Below, piece by piece: positions 40,245 through 49,298 of a stretch of 58,235 nucleotides of DNA (the stretch's first letter is position 1; each line of letters begins with the position of its first letter). The notes beneath the pieces were generated by a model. The model was not told where the DNA came from. It searched no databases and saw only the letters and a list, made by a program, of their open reading frames with translations. The position numbers were made by a program, and so were the translations under genes. The DNA is from Terriglobia bacterium (GTDB taxonomy: Bacteria; Acidobacteriota; Terriglobia; Acidiferrales; UBA7541), in the NCBI GenBank assembly GCA_020073585.1, contig JAIQEV010000023.1, positions 1 to 58,235 on the forward strand. The letters are read 5' to 3'.

Positions 40245-42791
40245 ATGAACGATTCCTCCGCAGACCGGTGGCTGGCCCTCGGACTCACCGGCGAAGAAGC
40301 CGCGTGGCGCCTTGCGCGCGAGGGCCCGAACGAACTGCCATCCGCGAAACCCCGCTCCCCGCTGGCGATCGCCGCCAGCGTGCTGCGCGAGCCGATGTTT
40401 CTGCTGCTGGGCACGATCTCGGGCATCTACTTCGTCGTCGGCGATCTCCGCGAAGCGTTCGCGCTGTCGATCGCGGTCGTGGTGATCATCATCATCACCG
40501 TGGTCCAGGAGGAGAGAAGCGAGCACGCGCTGCAGGCGCTCAAGGAGCTCTCGAGCCCGCGCGCGCTGGTGCTCCGCGACGGTGAAGCGCGGCGCATTGC
40601 GGCACGCGAGGCCGTGCGCGGGGACATCGTGCTTCTTTCCGAGGGCGACCGCGTACCCGCTGACGGCGCGGTGATCTCCGCGCACAGCCTCGAGACGAAT
40701 GAGTCGCTGCTTACCGGGGAGTCCGCGCCGGTGCGCAAGTCCGCCTCCGCGGACGCGGCGGAAATGCAACGGCCCGGCGGCGACGACCTGCCCTTTGTCT
40801 ATTCCGGGACGCTGGTCACCGCGGGGCGCGGGGTGGTGCGGATTCTGGCGACCGGACCGGGCACCGAACTGGGGAAGATCGGCAAAATCTTGCAGGAGCT
40901 GAAGCCGGAACGCACACGGCTGCAGAAGGAATCCGCGCGCGTCGTGCGGATCTTCGCACTGCTCGGCATGTCACTCTGCGTGGTGGTGGCGGTGGTGCAC
41001 ACGCTAACGCGCGGAAACCTGTTGCGGGGAATCATGGCCGGGCTGACACTGGCCATTTCCATGGTGCCGGAAGAACTGGCCGTGGTGCTGACGGTCTTTC
41101 TGGCCATCGGGGCCTGGCGGATTTCCCGCAAACGCGTGCTGACGCGGCACATGCCGGCGATTGAAACCCTCGGCGCGGCGACGGTTTTCTGCGTGGACAA
41201 GACGGGAACGCTGACCATGAACCGCATGAGCGTCACGCGGCTGTTCGCGCAGGGAAAACTCTACCGGGCAAACCCGGAAGCGGACGAGCCGCTCCCCGGC
41301 ACCTTTCGCGAACTCGTCCGCTGCGGATTCCTGGCCAGTCCCGAGGAGACGTTCGACCCGATGGACCGGGCCTTTCTGGAGTTCGCGAAACGCTATTTTC
41401 CGGAGGAGCCTCCCGGCAAGGGTTACCGCATCGTTCGTGAATACCCGTTTTCGCGGGACATTCTGGCCATGGGGCGGGTGTGGAAACGGGAGGAGGGAGA
41501 TTCGCTCATTGTCGCCGCGAAGGGAGCGCCGGAGGCCATCGCCGAGCTTTGCCAGCTAAATAGCGAGGAGCGCGCCCGCCTGGCGGAAGTGGTGGGGCAG
41601 CTGGCCTCCGAGGGACTGCGAGTGCTGGGGGTGGCGCGGAGCACATGGACGGGCGGTGAGCCGCTGGAGTCCCTGCGGGGCTACCCTTTCGAATTCCTGG
41701 GGCTTGCCGGTCTAAGCGATCCCGTGCGCCGCGGCGTCCCGGAAGCCGTGGCGCAATGCCACGACGCGGGAATCCGGATCATCATGATCACGGGCGACTA
41801 TCCGGTGACGGCGGCGACCATCGCGCGCCAGATCGGCCTCGAACACCCGGACAACATCATCACCGGCGACGAATTGAGAGCCATGAGCGGCGCGGAGCTG
41901 GGCGAACGCATCCGGTCCGCACAGATTTTTGCGCGGATTTTGCCGGAGCAAAAGCTGCGCATTGTCGAAGCCCTCAAGGACAGTGGCGAGATCGTGGCCA
42001 TGACGGGCGACGGCGTCAACGATGCGCCGGCGCTCAAGGCGGCGCACATCGGGATCGCCATGGGAGCCCGCGGATGCGACGTGGCGCGCGAAGCGGCATC
42101 GCTTATCCTCTTGGACGACGAGTTCCCCTCGATCGTGGAGGCGATCCGGCTGGGCCGGCGCATCTACGACAACATGCGCAAGGCGGTGAGCTATATCTTC
42201 GCGATCCACGTTCCCATCGCGGGGATCTCCCTGCTGCCGGTGATGTTCCGGTGGCCGCTGATCCTGATGCCCGTACACATCGTCTTTCTGGAGCTGATCA
42301 TTGATCCGGCATGCTCGACGGCGTTCGAGGCAGAGCCGGCGGAGGAGAACGTGATGCGGCGGCCGCCGCGAGATCCAGGGGAATCGCTGTTCCACTGGCG
42401 CCTGATCCGTTATGGACTCCTGCAGGGGCTGGGGGCGCTCCTAGTGAGCCTGGCTGTGTTTGGCGTCGCGCTGGTCCGAGGCCAGGGCGAGATGGACGCC
42501 CGCGCGCTGGGGTTTACAACGCTCGTGATTACGAATCTGTTGCTGATCTGGGGAAACCGGTCGTCGAAGGCGCTGCACTGGTCCGCGCTGGCGGCGCCGA
42601 ACCGCGCGTTGTGGTGGGTCACATCGGGCGCTCTCGTTTTTCTGGCCATCGTTCTGCGAGTGCCGTCGTTGCGGGGCTTGTTCCAATTCTCCTTTCTGCA
42701 TCCGGCAGACATCGCCATCTGCCTCGCAGCGGGCTTTGTCTTTGTGCTGTGGCTCGAAGGACTGAAGTGCCTCGCGCGGCGTTCCGCCTGA
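40245..42791 (+). CDS. Cation-transporting P-type ATPase (P2-type)
   Basis: An 848-aa ion pump. Order: N-terminal cation ATPase segment (GEEAAWRLAREGPNELP), two membrane helices, actuator domain with TGES (157-160), helices with PEEL (275-278) in M4, phosphorylation motif DKTGTLT (D318), KGAPEAI, TGDGVNDAPA (587-596), then six C-terminal helices. PEEL instead of the PEGL of SERCA-type calcium pumps, and the IDPACSTAFEAEPAEE stretch in M6, place it among bacterial P2-type pumps of unproven ion (Ca2+ is most likely). Third-position use of C rather than G differs from neighbouring genes, and the regions on both sides lack operon partners, so it may be acquired. Confidence 0.92.
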   Translation: MNDSSADRWLALGLTGEEAAWRLAREGPNELPSAKPRSPLAIAASVLREPMFLLLGTISGIYFVVGDLREAFALSIAVVVIIIITVVQEERSEHALQALKELSSPRALVLRDGEARRIAAREAVRGDIVLLSEGDRVPADGAVISAHSLETNESLLTGESAPVRKSASADAAEMQRPGGDDLPFVYSGTLVTAGRGVVRILATGPGTELGKIGKILQELKPERTRLQKESARVVRIFALLGMSLCVVVAVVHTLTRGNLLRGIMAGLTLAISMVPEELAVVLTVFLAIGAWRISRKRVLTRHMPAIETLGAATVFCVDKTGTLTMNRMSVTRLFAQGKLYRANPEADEPLPGTFRELVRCGFLASPEETFDPMDRAFLEFAKRYFPEEPPGKGYRIVREYPFSRDILAMGRVWKREEGDSLIVAAKGAPEAIAELCQLNSEERARLAEVVGQLASEGLRVLGVARSTWTGGEPLESLRGYPFEFLGLAGLSDPVRRGVPEAVAQCHDAGIRIIMITGDYPVTAATIARQIGLEHPDNIITGDELRAMSGAELGERIRSAQIFARILPEQKLRIVEALKDSGEIVAMTGDGVNDAPALKAAHIGIAMGARGCDVAREAASLILLDDEFPSIVEAIRLGRRIYDNMRKAVSYIFAIHVPIAGISLLPVMFRWPLILMPVHIVFLELIIDPACSTAFEAEPAEENVMRRPPRDPGESLFHWRLIRYGLLQGLGALLVSLAVFGVALVRGQGEMDARALGFTTLVITNLLLIWGNRSSKALHWSALAAPNRALWWVTSGALVFLAIVLRVPSLRGLFQFSFLHPADIAICLAAGFVFVLWLEGLKCLARRSA

Positions 42792-42908
42792 GCCGAGCGA
42801 AACCGCCGCGCCGGAAACGCCATGCGGCAGGCCAGCCGTACAGGTTCGTTCCCCGCAATCCGGGCACAACTCCTGTGCCGGACGCCACCGGCCATCTACG
42901 CGGACGGC

Positions 42909-42937
42909 TTGGCTTTCCCCGGCGCACTTGCTAGAGT
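42909..42937 (+). promoter_or_regulatory. Promoter of the first two-component operon
   Basis: TTGGCT (42909-42914), 17-bp spacer, TAGAGT (42932-42937), followed by a leader of about 25 bases to the ATG at 42970. Confidence 0.5.
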
Positions 42938-42969
42938 CAAATACACAGCAGAATTCATGAGGCTGAGGC

Positions 42970-44394
42970 ATGGTTGAAGAGAACAAGAGCGCGGTGCGCG
43001 CGGCCGAAGGCGCGGAGCACCGGGAACGCGTGCTCATCGTCGAGGACGAGGAGAACGCGCGCAAGGGCTACGAGACCCTGCTGGAGAGATGGGGGTACAG
43101 CGTTTTGGGAGTGGGCAGCGCGGAAGAGGCCCTGGCGGAATTTTCCAAGTTCCACCCGCACGCCATGATTGCGGACGTGGAGTTGCCGGGGATGAACGGA
43201 CTGAACCTGCTGAAGCAACTGGGACCGGAGCTGCGGGACGTTCCCGCCATCGTCGTCACGGGCAAGGGCAGCGACGAACGCAACGTGGAAGCGATCGAAG
43301 CCGGAGCTTTCTGGTACATCGAAAAACCGCTGAAGAAGGCGGTATTGCAGGCGTTGCTGGAGCGCGCCCTGGAATCGGCGCGCAATGCGCGGGAACGCGA
43401 ATCGCTGCGCCGGCAGTTGCGCGAGAAAGGGCGGCTGGGCGAGCTGGTGGGGGAATCGAAGCCGATGCAGGAGGTGATGCGCATCGTGGAGATGGCCGCG
43501 CCGAGTTCGGCCTCGGTGCTGATCACGGGCGAGACGGGGACGGGGAAAGAGATCGTGGCGCGCACGATCCACAAGCTGTCGCCGCGCGCGGAGCGGCCGT
43601 TCGTGGCCATCAACTGCTCGGCGATCCCCGAATCACTGATGGAAAGCGAAATTTTCGGGCACGAGCGCGGCGCCTTCACCGGAGCGGCCGAGCGGCGCGT
43701 CGGGTGCTTCGAGCTGGCCGACGGGGGGACGCTGCTGCTGGACGAAATCGGAGAGATGCCGGCGCCGACGCAGGCCAAGCTGCTGCGGGTGCTGGAGGAG
43801 CGCAAGGTGCGGCGGCTGGGGAGCAAGTCGGAGACGCCGGTGGACGTGCGGGTGCTGGCGGCCACCAACAAGGACCCGGAACAGGCGGTGGCCAGCGGGG
43901 GCCTGCGCCAGGACCTCTATTTCCGGCTGAACGTCTTTCACATTCACTTGCCGCCGCTGCGCGAGCACAAGGAAGACATCGCGCTGCTCGCGGAACACAT
44001 GCTGCGGGAGATCAACGCCAAGCACGGCAAGCACGTGCGGGGAATCGGCGCGGAAGTGCTGGACATATTCCAGAGCCACACCTGGCCGGGGAACATCCGC
44101 GAGCTGCGCAACGTGCTGGAGCGCGCGACGATCATGTGCGACCGGGAGCTGATCGGGCGGGCGCATCTTCCCGGGGAGTTCGGCAAGGCGGCGGTGAAAG
44201 GTTCGGGGGATCTTTCCAGCATGCGCTTCCCGGTGGGCACGACAGTGGACGCGGTGGAGCGCGCACTGATCCTGCAGACGCTGCAGGCCACGGGGAACAA
44301 CAAGACGCGCGCCGCGGAGCTGCTGGGCATCAGCCTGAAGACGCTACACAACAAGCTCAAGGAATACGGCGGAGAGCGCGGGGAAACGGAATAA
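42970..44394 (+). CDS. Sigma-54-dependent response regulator (NtrC family)
   Basis: A 474-aa activator: receiver domain (about 20-135; phospho-acceptor D69 in MIADVELPGMNG, K119 in IEKP), AAA+ domain (about 160-395; Walker A GETGTGKE 187-194, sigma-54 loop GAFTGA 234-239, Walker B GGTLLLDEIGEM, second region HTWPGNIRELRNV) and a Fis-type helix-turn-helix (about 430-465, NNKTRAAELLGISLKTLHNK). It should activate RNA polymerase with sigma-54 at enhancer-dependent promoters. It is followed 25 bp later by its kinase partner on the same strand. Targets are not visible in this window. Confidence 0.95.
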   Translation: MVEENKSAVRAAEGAEHRERVLIVEDEENARKGYETLLERWGYSVLGVGSAEEALAEFSKFHPHAMIADVELPGMNGLNLLKQLGPELRDVPAIVVTGKGSDERNVEAIEAGAFWYIEKPLKKAVLQALLERALESARNARERESLRRQLREKGRLGELVGESKPMQEVMRIVEMAAPSSASVLITGETGTGKEIVARTIHKLSPRAERPFVAINCSAIPESLMESEIFGHERGAFTGAAERRVGCFELADGGTLLLDEIGEMPAPTQAKLLRVLEERKVRRLGSKSETPVDVRVLAATNKDPEQAVASGGLRQDLYFRLNVFHIHLPPLREHKEDIALLAEHMLREINAKHGKHVRGIGAEVLDIFQSHTWPGNIRELRNVLERATIMCDRELIGRAHLPGEFGKAAVKGSGDLSSMRFPVGTTVDAVERALILQTLQATGNNKTRAAELLGISLKTLHNKLKEYGGERGETE

Positions 44395-44419
44395 GCGGGA
44401 GCGGGGGCCGGGCAAAGGC

Positions 44420-46276
44420 ATGCAGCTGCGGCTGCGAACCAAACTGACGCTGGTGATGACGGGGCTGGTGCTGCTCGTGGTGGCGGTGCTGTGCACGCTG
44501 TTCCTCGCGCGGCTGACGGAGCAAGTGCTGCGGCAGGCGAACGAACGGGCGCGGGCGGTGGCGCTGCAGACCTTTTTGCAGGCGCAGCATGCCCTGGCCG
44601 ACGCCGCGGCGCAGGGACTGCGTCCGGCCACCGGCAGCGCCGAGGATATCCACGACTACGTGCGCCACGCTTTCGAAGCGCACTCCGGGCTGCGCACGCA
44701 GATCGGGGCGGCGCTGGCCTCTTCCTCCGACGTGGACGAAGTCACCATTGCCGACGTCAACGGCGCGGTCTTCGTCTCCAGCGACGCCAATCTGCCCGGG
44801 AGAATTGTTGCGCGCCGGGCGCCCTTCACGCAGCTCCTGAACCAGAATTTCATCTCGAAGCTGCGCGCCATCTACGGCCCGCAACGGCAGTACGAAGTGG
44901 ATTACGCGTTTACCAAGAGCGGGCAGCCGTTCGGCGATGTGCGCGTGCGCATCACCACGGCCTTGCTGCACAACGAGATGACCAAGGATCTGCGGCCCGC
45001 CGCGGGGATCGTGCTGGCGGCGCTGGTGCTGTCGGCGATGCTGGCGGCGCTGGTCAGCGGCGCGTCGCTGCGCCCGCTGGCGCAGATCTCCGCGCAACTG
45101 GACCGCATCTCGGCGGGGCAGTTCGACGCGCCGGGGCAGAATCCGCGCGGGCTGCCGGGAGGCAGCGACGAACTGGGGCAGGTCAGCCGGAAGATCACGC
45201 AGGTCGGCCAGCAACTGCGCGGGGTGCACGAAATCTTCAGCACCCTGCGGGAAAACCTCAACCAGGTGATGGCCGGCCTGGAGGACGGGCTGCTGCTGTT
45301 CACGCGCGACGCGCGCGCGGTGATGATCAGCCCGGCCGCGGAGAAGTTCCTGGCGGCGCCGGCCAGCGATCTGCTGGGGCGGCGCGCCGGAGAGATTTTT
45401 CCGCCGGAGCACCCGCTGCGCAAGGCGCTGCGCCTGGAGGGCGACGAGCTGAACGCGGTGACCACGGAAACGCAGCTGGAAACGAGCGAGGGGCCGAAGC
45501 GAGTGGGAGTGAGCGTGCAGGAGATCGAGGAGAACGGCGAGCGCATGGGCGCGCTGGTGACGCTGCGGGATCTCGATTCGCTGGAAAGCATCAACACGCA
45601 ACTGCAGGTGAGCGAGCGCCTGGCGGCGCTCGGGCGGATCACCGCCGGCGTGGCCCACGAAGTAAAGAACCCGCTCAATTCGATGCGGCTATGGCTGGAA
45701 AACCTGAAGGAAGCGCTGCCCCACGAGCCGGAGGCCGCGCAGCAGGCGGTGCAGGTCCTGGACAAGGAGATCGACCGCCTGGACACGGTGGTGAAGCGCT
45801 TTCTGGATTTTACGCGGCCCACCGAAGTGCACCTGGAGCTGACGCAGCTCGCCACCCTGCTCCAGGAAGTGCTGGAGGTGGCCAAGCCGCAACTGCAGAA
45901 GGCCAATGTGCGGCTGGCGCAACTCCTGCCCATCGACGTGCCGGACGTGTACGTGGATCGCGCGCTGCTGAAACAGGCGGTGCTGAACCTGGTGCTGAAC
46001 GGCGTGGAGGCGATGCCGGAGGGTGGGCAACTGCGGCTGGTGCTGAGCCGGCGCGGCGACATGGCCGAGATTTCCGTGAGCGATACGGGCGCCGGCATCG
46101 CTCCGGGCGACCGGCAGAAGATCTTTCAGCTGTTTTTCACGACGCGGCCCGGGGGTAGCGGAATCGGACTGGCGAGCACCTTCCGCATTGTGCAGCTTCT
46201 CAACGGTTCGATAGACTTTACTTCCGAGGTCGGGCGGGGCACGACGTTCCACATCGATCTGCCGCTGGCCTCCTGA
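44420..46276 (+). CDS. Membrane sensor histidine kinase
   Basis: A 618-aa kinase: helix 1 at about 10-30 (LVMTGLVLLVVAVLCTLFLA), a periplasmic sensor domain of about 165 residues, helix 2 at about 195-214, HAMP (about 215-275), PAS (about 285-390, LEDGLLLFTRDARAVMISP), HisKA with H413 in GVAHEVKNPLNSM, then a catalytic domain (NLVLNGVEAM, SDTGAGIAPGD, GGSGIGLAS). Its autophosphorylated histidine should pass phosphate to the regulator encoded just upstream. The ligand is unknown. The lipoprotein gene that starts 2 bp after its stop may be part of the signal path. Confidence 0.94.
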   Translation: MQLRLRTKLTLVMTGLVLLVVAVLCTLFLARLTEQVLRQANERARAVALQTFLQAQHALADAAAQGLRPATGSAEDIHDYVRHAFEAHSGLRTQIGAALASSSDVDEVTIADVNGAVFVSSDANLPGRIVARRAPFTQLLNQNFISKLRAIYGPQRQYEVDYAFTKSGQPFGDVRVRITTALLHNEMTKDLRPAAGIVLAALVLSAMLAALVSGASLRPLAQISAQLDRISAGQFDAPGQNPRGLPGGSDELGQVSRKITQVGQQLRGVHEIFSTLRENLNQVMAGLEDGLLLFTRDARAVMISPAAEKFLAAPASDLLGRRAGEIFPPEHPLRKALRLEGDELNAVTTETQLETSEGPKRVGVSVQEIEENGERMGALVTLRDLDSLESINTQLQVSERLAALGRITAGVAHEVKNPLNSMRLWLENLKEALPHEPEAAQQAVQVLDKEIDRLDTVVKRFLDFTRPTEVHLELTQLATLLQEVLEVAKPQLQKANVRLAQLLPIDVPDVYVDRALLKQAVLNLVLNGVEAMPEGGQLRLVLSRRGDMAEISVSDTGAGIAPGDRQKIFQLFFTTRPGGSGIGLASTFRIVQLLNGSIDFTSEVGRGTTFHIDLPLAS

Positions 46277-46278
46277 AC

Positions 46279-46881
46279 ATGATGCGCACTTTCCCACCGG
46301 CGAAGGCCGGCCGCCAAGAGCAGCTTCGCCGCCGTGCGCTGCTGGGCGCGGCGGGCGTGATTCTCCTGCTGCCGAGCGGCTGCGCGGGAGTTCGCCAGCA
46401 TCGCCACACACCGGCGATTCCCTGGGAAGCCGCCGCGCGGAACCGCCCGCGCCTACCGGAGAAGAGCTCCGCAGCCGCGGCCGCAGAGAGCGTGCCGGAT
46501 CTGCAGCCGTTGATTCCGCCGCCCGGCGCGCTGTTCAACACGCTGCGCAGCGCGCCGCCGCGCCCGCGCATGCCCGCGGCGCCCGCGGCGGAGACGGATG
46601 CCGCGGGGCCGGTCGAAGCGCCCGTGATCGCGCCGCAACTCAGCGCGGCGGAGGCGTCCGCCGCGCAGGAACAGACCCGCCAGAGCCTAGGCCTCGCCGA
46701 GCAGAACCTGGCCCGCGCGCGCGGGCGTTCCTTCACCAGCATGCAGGCGGACCTGGCGGAAAAAGTGCGCGGGTTCATTGACCAGGCCCGCGAAGCCGGG
46801 CGCGAAACGGACTGGGTGCGCGCGCGCAACCTCGCCGAAAAGGCGCAACTGCTCTCCGAAGAACTCGTCCGCTCCCTGTAA
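46279..46881 (+). CDS. Putative lipoprotein of unknown function downstream of the kinase
   Basis: A 200-aa Ala/Pro-rich protein. The N terminus LRRRALLGAAGVILLLPSGC has a lipobox (C35) and an RRxLLG pattern that could direct Tat export. A long low-complexity stretch (about 45-125) is followed by a helical C terminus (AEQNLARARGRSFTSMQADL, KVRGFIDQAREAGRETDW). The latter could be a coiled coil or a short helical repeat. I recognise no family. The 2-bp spacing from the kinase gene says they are co-translated. It would sit at the cell envelope. Confidence 0.65.
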   Translation: MMRTFPPAKAGRQEQLRRRALLGAAGVILLLPSGCAGVRQHRHTPAIPWEAAARNRPRLPEKSSAAAAAESVPDLQPLIPPPGALFNTLRSAPPRPRMPAAPAAETDAAGPVEAPVIAPQLSAAEASAAQEQTRQSLGLAEQNLARARGRSFTSMQADLAEKVRGFIDQAREAGRETDWVRARNLAEKAQLLSEELVRSL

Positions 46882-46936
46882 GAACTCTCCACAAAGGCCG
46901 CCCGCGGGTCCCTGCCGGCAAAGAATGCGCTAAGAT

Positions 46937-48067
46937 GTGGGCGTGAAAACGTACGATGCGGTGATTGCCGGCGGCGGTCTGATTGGCGGAGCCATCGCCT
47001 GGGAGCTGGCGCGGGCCGGCTTGCGGGTGGCTATTTACGACCGCCAGGAGCCGGGGCACGAGGCGTCGTGGGCCAGCGCTGGAATCATTTCCCCTGCTCC
47101 CGAGCATCCGGGAATGATTCCGCTGGTGCCGCTGGGCAAGGCCAGCGCCGGACTGTATCCGCGCTTCATCGCGCAGATCGAAGAGCGCAGCGGGCAGCGC
47201 ACCGGGTACCGCGCGCAAGGCACGCTGCAGGCGCTGTTTGCCCGCGAGGCGCGGGAGGAGCTGAGCACGCTGGTGGCGCTGCATCACGGGCTGGGCCTGG
47301 CCTGCGACCCGCTGCATGTGGAAGAGGCGCGGGAGATGGAGCCGGCGCTGAGCGAAGAGCTGCAGGCCGCCGCGCTGCGTCCGAACGAAGCCTGCGTGGA
47401 CAACCGGCTGCTGACGCGCGCGGTGCTGGAAGCGGCGCGGCGCAGCGGCGTGGAGATTTTTGCGGGAACGGGCGTCGAAGCGGTGTGGCAGGAAAACGGC
47501 CGCTGCGCCGGGGTGATCACCTCCGCCGGAAAGACCGCGGCGGGAAACACGGTCATTGCCGCGGGCTGCTATTCCGCGGGGATCGGCGGCGCGGGAAGCT
47601 ACGCGCCGGTGCGGCCGGCGCGCGGGCAGATGCTGGCGCTGCGCTCTCCGGCGCTGCAGATCGAGCGCGTGCTGTGGTCCGAGCGCATCTATTTCGTGCC
47701 GCGCGAGGACGGGCGGGTGGCCGCCGGGGCGACCGTGGAGTATGCCGGCTTCGAGAAGAAGCTCACGCCCGCGGGAATTCTGTCCCTGCTGGAAGCGGCC
47801 ATGGAGCTGGCGCCGGCGGCGCGCGATGCGGAGATCGTGGAGACGTGGTGCGGGCTGCGGCCGGATTCCCCGGACCATCTGCCCATCCTGGGCCCCACCG
47901 ACGTCGAGGGCTTGCTGATGGCCACGGGGCATTTCCGCAGCGGGATACTGCTCGCGCCGGTCACCGCGCAACTGGTGCGCGAGTGGATCGTGGACCAGCG
48001 CGTCTCGCTGGACGTCGAGCGGCTGAGCCCGCTGCGTTTCCGCGACGCGCCGAATCCGGCGAGCTGA
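46937..48067 (+). CDS. thiO: FAD-dependent glycine oxidase-like protein (ThiO family)
   Basis: A DAO-family flavoenzyme, 376 aa. The FAD loop GGGLIGGAIAWELARAG is at about 12-28; SWASAGIISPAPEHPG, VRPARGQMLAL, YFVPREDGRVAAGATVEYAG and GLRPDSPDHLPILGP are typical of ThiO, which makes iminoglycine for the thiazole of thiamine. Start codons GTG at 46937 and GTG at 46943 are both possible. TAAGAT ends at 46936, which would put a transcript start close to 46943. No other thiamine gene is near, so a general D-amino acid or glycine oxidase role cannot be excluded. Confidence 0.85.
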   Translation: MGVKTYDAVIAGGGLIGGAIAWELARAGLRVAIYDRQEPGHEASWASAGIISPAPEHPGMIPLVPLGKASAGLYPRFIAQIEERSGQRTGYRAQGTLQALFAREAREELSTLVALHHGLGLACDPLHVEEAREMEPALSEELQAAALRPNEACVDNRLLTRAVLEAARRSGVEIFAGTGVEAVWQENGRCAGVITSAGKTAAGNTVIAAGCYSAGIGGAGSYAPVRPARGQMLALRSPALQIERVLWSERIYFVPREDGRVAAGATVEYAGFEKKLTPAGILSLLEAAMELAPAARDAEIVETWCGLRPDSPDHLPILGPTDVEGLLMATGHFRSGILLAPVTAQLVREWIVDQRVSLDVERLSPLRFRDAPNPAS

Positions 48068-48096
48068 AGGGCTTCCTCGAACAGCCGGACTACCGA

Positions 48097-48903
48097 CTAC
48101 TGCTGCCGCGGGCGGCGCGCGGGCGCGGGCATGTGCGACATCCGCCCGGGAGTGTCGAAGAGCAGCTTGTCCACGTCCAGGGTGAGACTGCGCTCGAGCA
48201 CGATATCCAGCGTGGAGCCGCGCGGCAGATGCACATCCGGGCCGCGCGTCAGGAGCACGGCGGCGAGTCCCGCGATGCCGCCGACGCCGGCGCCAATGCC
48301 GGCGCCCTTGGCGCTGCGGTCGACAATCGCGCCGATCGTCGCACCGGTTGCCGTCGTGCGGGCAATGGTCGCGGCGTCACCGCCTTTGTTGCCGCCACCC
48401 TCGATCTTTCCCTCGGAATCCACTTTTTCCTTGCCGCCGGTGTCCGCGCCGGTGGGAGCCGCGTTGAGATTGATGGTGTAGCCGTTGGGCAGGATGAGGG
48501 TGTCGAGGCGCAGACGGATTTCGCCGCGTCCCTTGACGCGGCCGGGGCGCTTGGCTTCGATGACTTCGCCGCGCACGTAGGAGCCGACGGGAATGATGAT
48601 GCGGTTGTCCTGGGTGACGGGAAAGGCGGTCTGGAAATAGACGGAGTCGCCGGGTTTGGCGCTTTGCGTGGAGATGCCATTCTCGAGAACGACCGGCAGG
48701 CGGGTGCCGGCGGGGACGGTTACGGTATCGCCGGTGGCCCTGGGCGCAGCCGGCGCGGGACGCGGCGCGGAGGCGACGGCAGGCGGCGGCGCGGTCTGCG
48801 GCCCGGGTGGCTCCTGCGCCGCGGCAGGCAACACCAGCAGGAGAAAGCCCGCCATCCAAACAAAAATCCTACGGTGAGTCAGGTCTGTCGAAAACATAGC
48901 CAT
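48097..48903 (-). CDS. Secreted protein with a TrbI/VirB10-like beta domain
   Basis: The start at 48903 (MAMFSTDLTHRR) gives a 268-aa protein with a signal peptide (FVWMAGFLLLVLPAAAQ), a Pro/Ala linker, then VTVPAGTRLPVVLENGISTQ, IIIPVGSYVRGEVIEA and LRLDTLILPNGYTINL. This resembles the beta-barrel of TrbI/VirB10, where VPAGT...LP and PxGSxxxG recur, but there is no conjugation cluster here. GAGIGAGVGGIAGLAAVLL (about 205-225) is a glycine-zipper helix and RGSTLDIVLERSL closes the domain. Lone copies of such proteins are common in Acidobacteria. Probably periplasmic or outer-membrane linked. Confidence 0.7.
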   Translation of the reverse strand: MAMFSTDLTHRRIFVWMAGFLLLVLPAAAQEPPGPQTAPPPAVASAPRPAPAAPRATGDTVTVPAGTRLPVVLENGISTQSAKPGDSVYFQTAFPVTQDNRIIIPVGSYVRGEVIEAKRPGRVKGRGEIRLRLDTLILPNGYTINLNAAPTGADTGGKEKVDSEGKIEGGGNKGGDAATIARTTATGATIGAIVDRSAKGAGIGAGVGGIAGLAAVLLTRGPDVHLPRGSTLDIVLERSLTLDVDKLLFDTPGRMSHMPAPARRPRQQ

Positions 48904-48970
48904 CGGCCTCCGCTCAGTACCGTGCGATGCGCGTCCCCGAAAACCGGATGCCTGAGTTTCGCACAGGGAT

Positions 48971-49000
48971 TTGACGATGGGAAGCGGGGGCACGTAGGCT
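48971..49000 (+). promoter_or_regulatory. Promoter for the 66-aa gene at 49031
   Basis: TTGACG (48971-48976), 18-bp spacer, TAGGCT (48995-49000), then a leader with AAGGAG before the ATG. Confidence 0.5.
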
Positions 49001-49030
49001 GGACGGCAGACCGAAAGAAGGAGCGAAGCA

Positions 49031-49231
49031 ATGGCCAAGCTGGCGCTGGTTTACGGGATGCGGCTGTTTCCCTCGGAGGAATTAGGCGAGGTGAAGGAGG
49101 CCACGGTGGTATTGAAGAACGGGAAGACGGTGCGTGTGGCCATGCACCTCATCGAAGGCAGCAAAGAGGAGATCGAAGCGGCGTTCCAACAATCCGCGGA
49201 AGCCTTCTTCGACATGTACCCGGAAATCTAG
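49031..49231 (+). CDS. Small soluble protein of unknown function (66 aa)
   Basis: Unrecognised. MAKLALVYGMRLFPSEELGE, then VVLKNGKTVRVAMHLIEGSK and a C-terminal helix EEIEAAFQQSAEAFFDMYPE. It looks like a compact beta-beta-alpha fold with an acidic surface. AAGGAG lies 8 bases before the ATG and a promoter further upstream, so it is very likely expressed as a single gene. It is divergent from the TrbI-like secreted protein. No neighbour suggests a role. Confidence 0.7.
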   Translation: MAKLALVYGMRLFPSEELGEVKEATVVLKNGKTVRVAMHLIEGSKEEIEAAFQQSAEAFFDMYPEI

Positions 49232-49278
49232 CCCGCGGCAGCGCGCGGGGGCCGGCGCGAAAACGAGAATTCCCGCTC

Positions 49279-49296
49279 CGCGGCCTCCGCGTTTTT
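49279..49296 (+). terminator. Short hairpin with T-run after the 66-aa gene
   Basis: CGCGG-CCT-CCGCG followed by TTTTT, between convergent genes. The stem is only 5 bp, so the call is weak. Confidence 0.35.
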
Positions 49297-49298
49297 CC

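Noticed and set aside
46882-46942. TPP riboswitch ahead of thiO
   Set aside because: The gap is only about 55 bp and lacks the conserved CUGAGA and ACCUGA blocks.
48097-48903. Conjugation (type IV secretion) locus from the TrbI/VirB10-like domain
   Set aside because: No other VirB/Trb or relaxase gene in the window; lone secreted versions explain it better.
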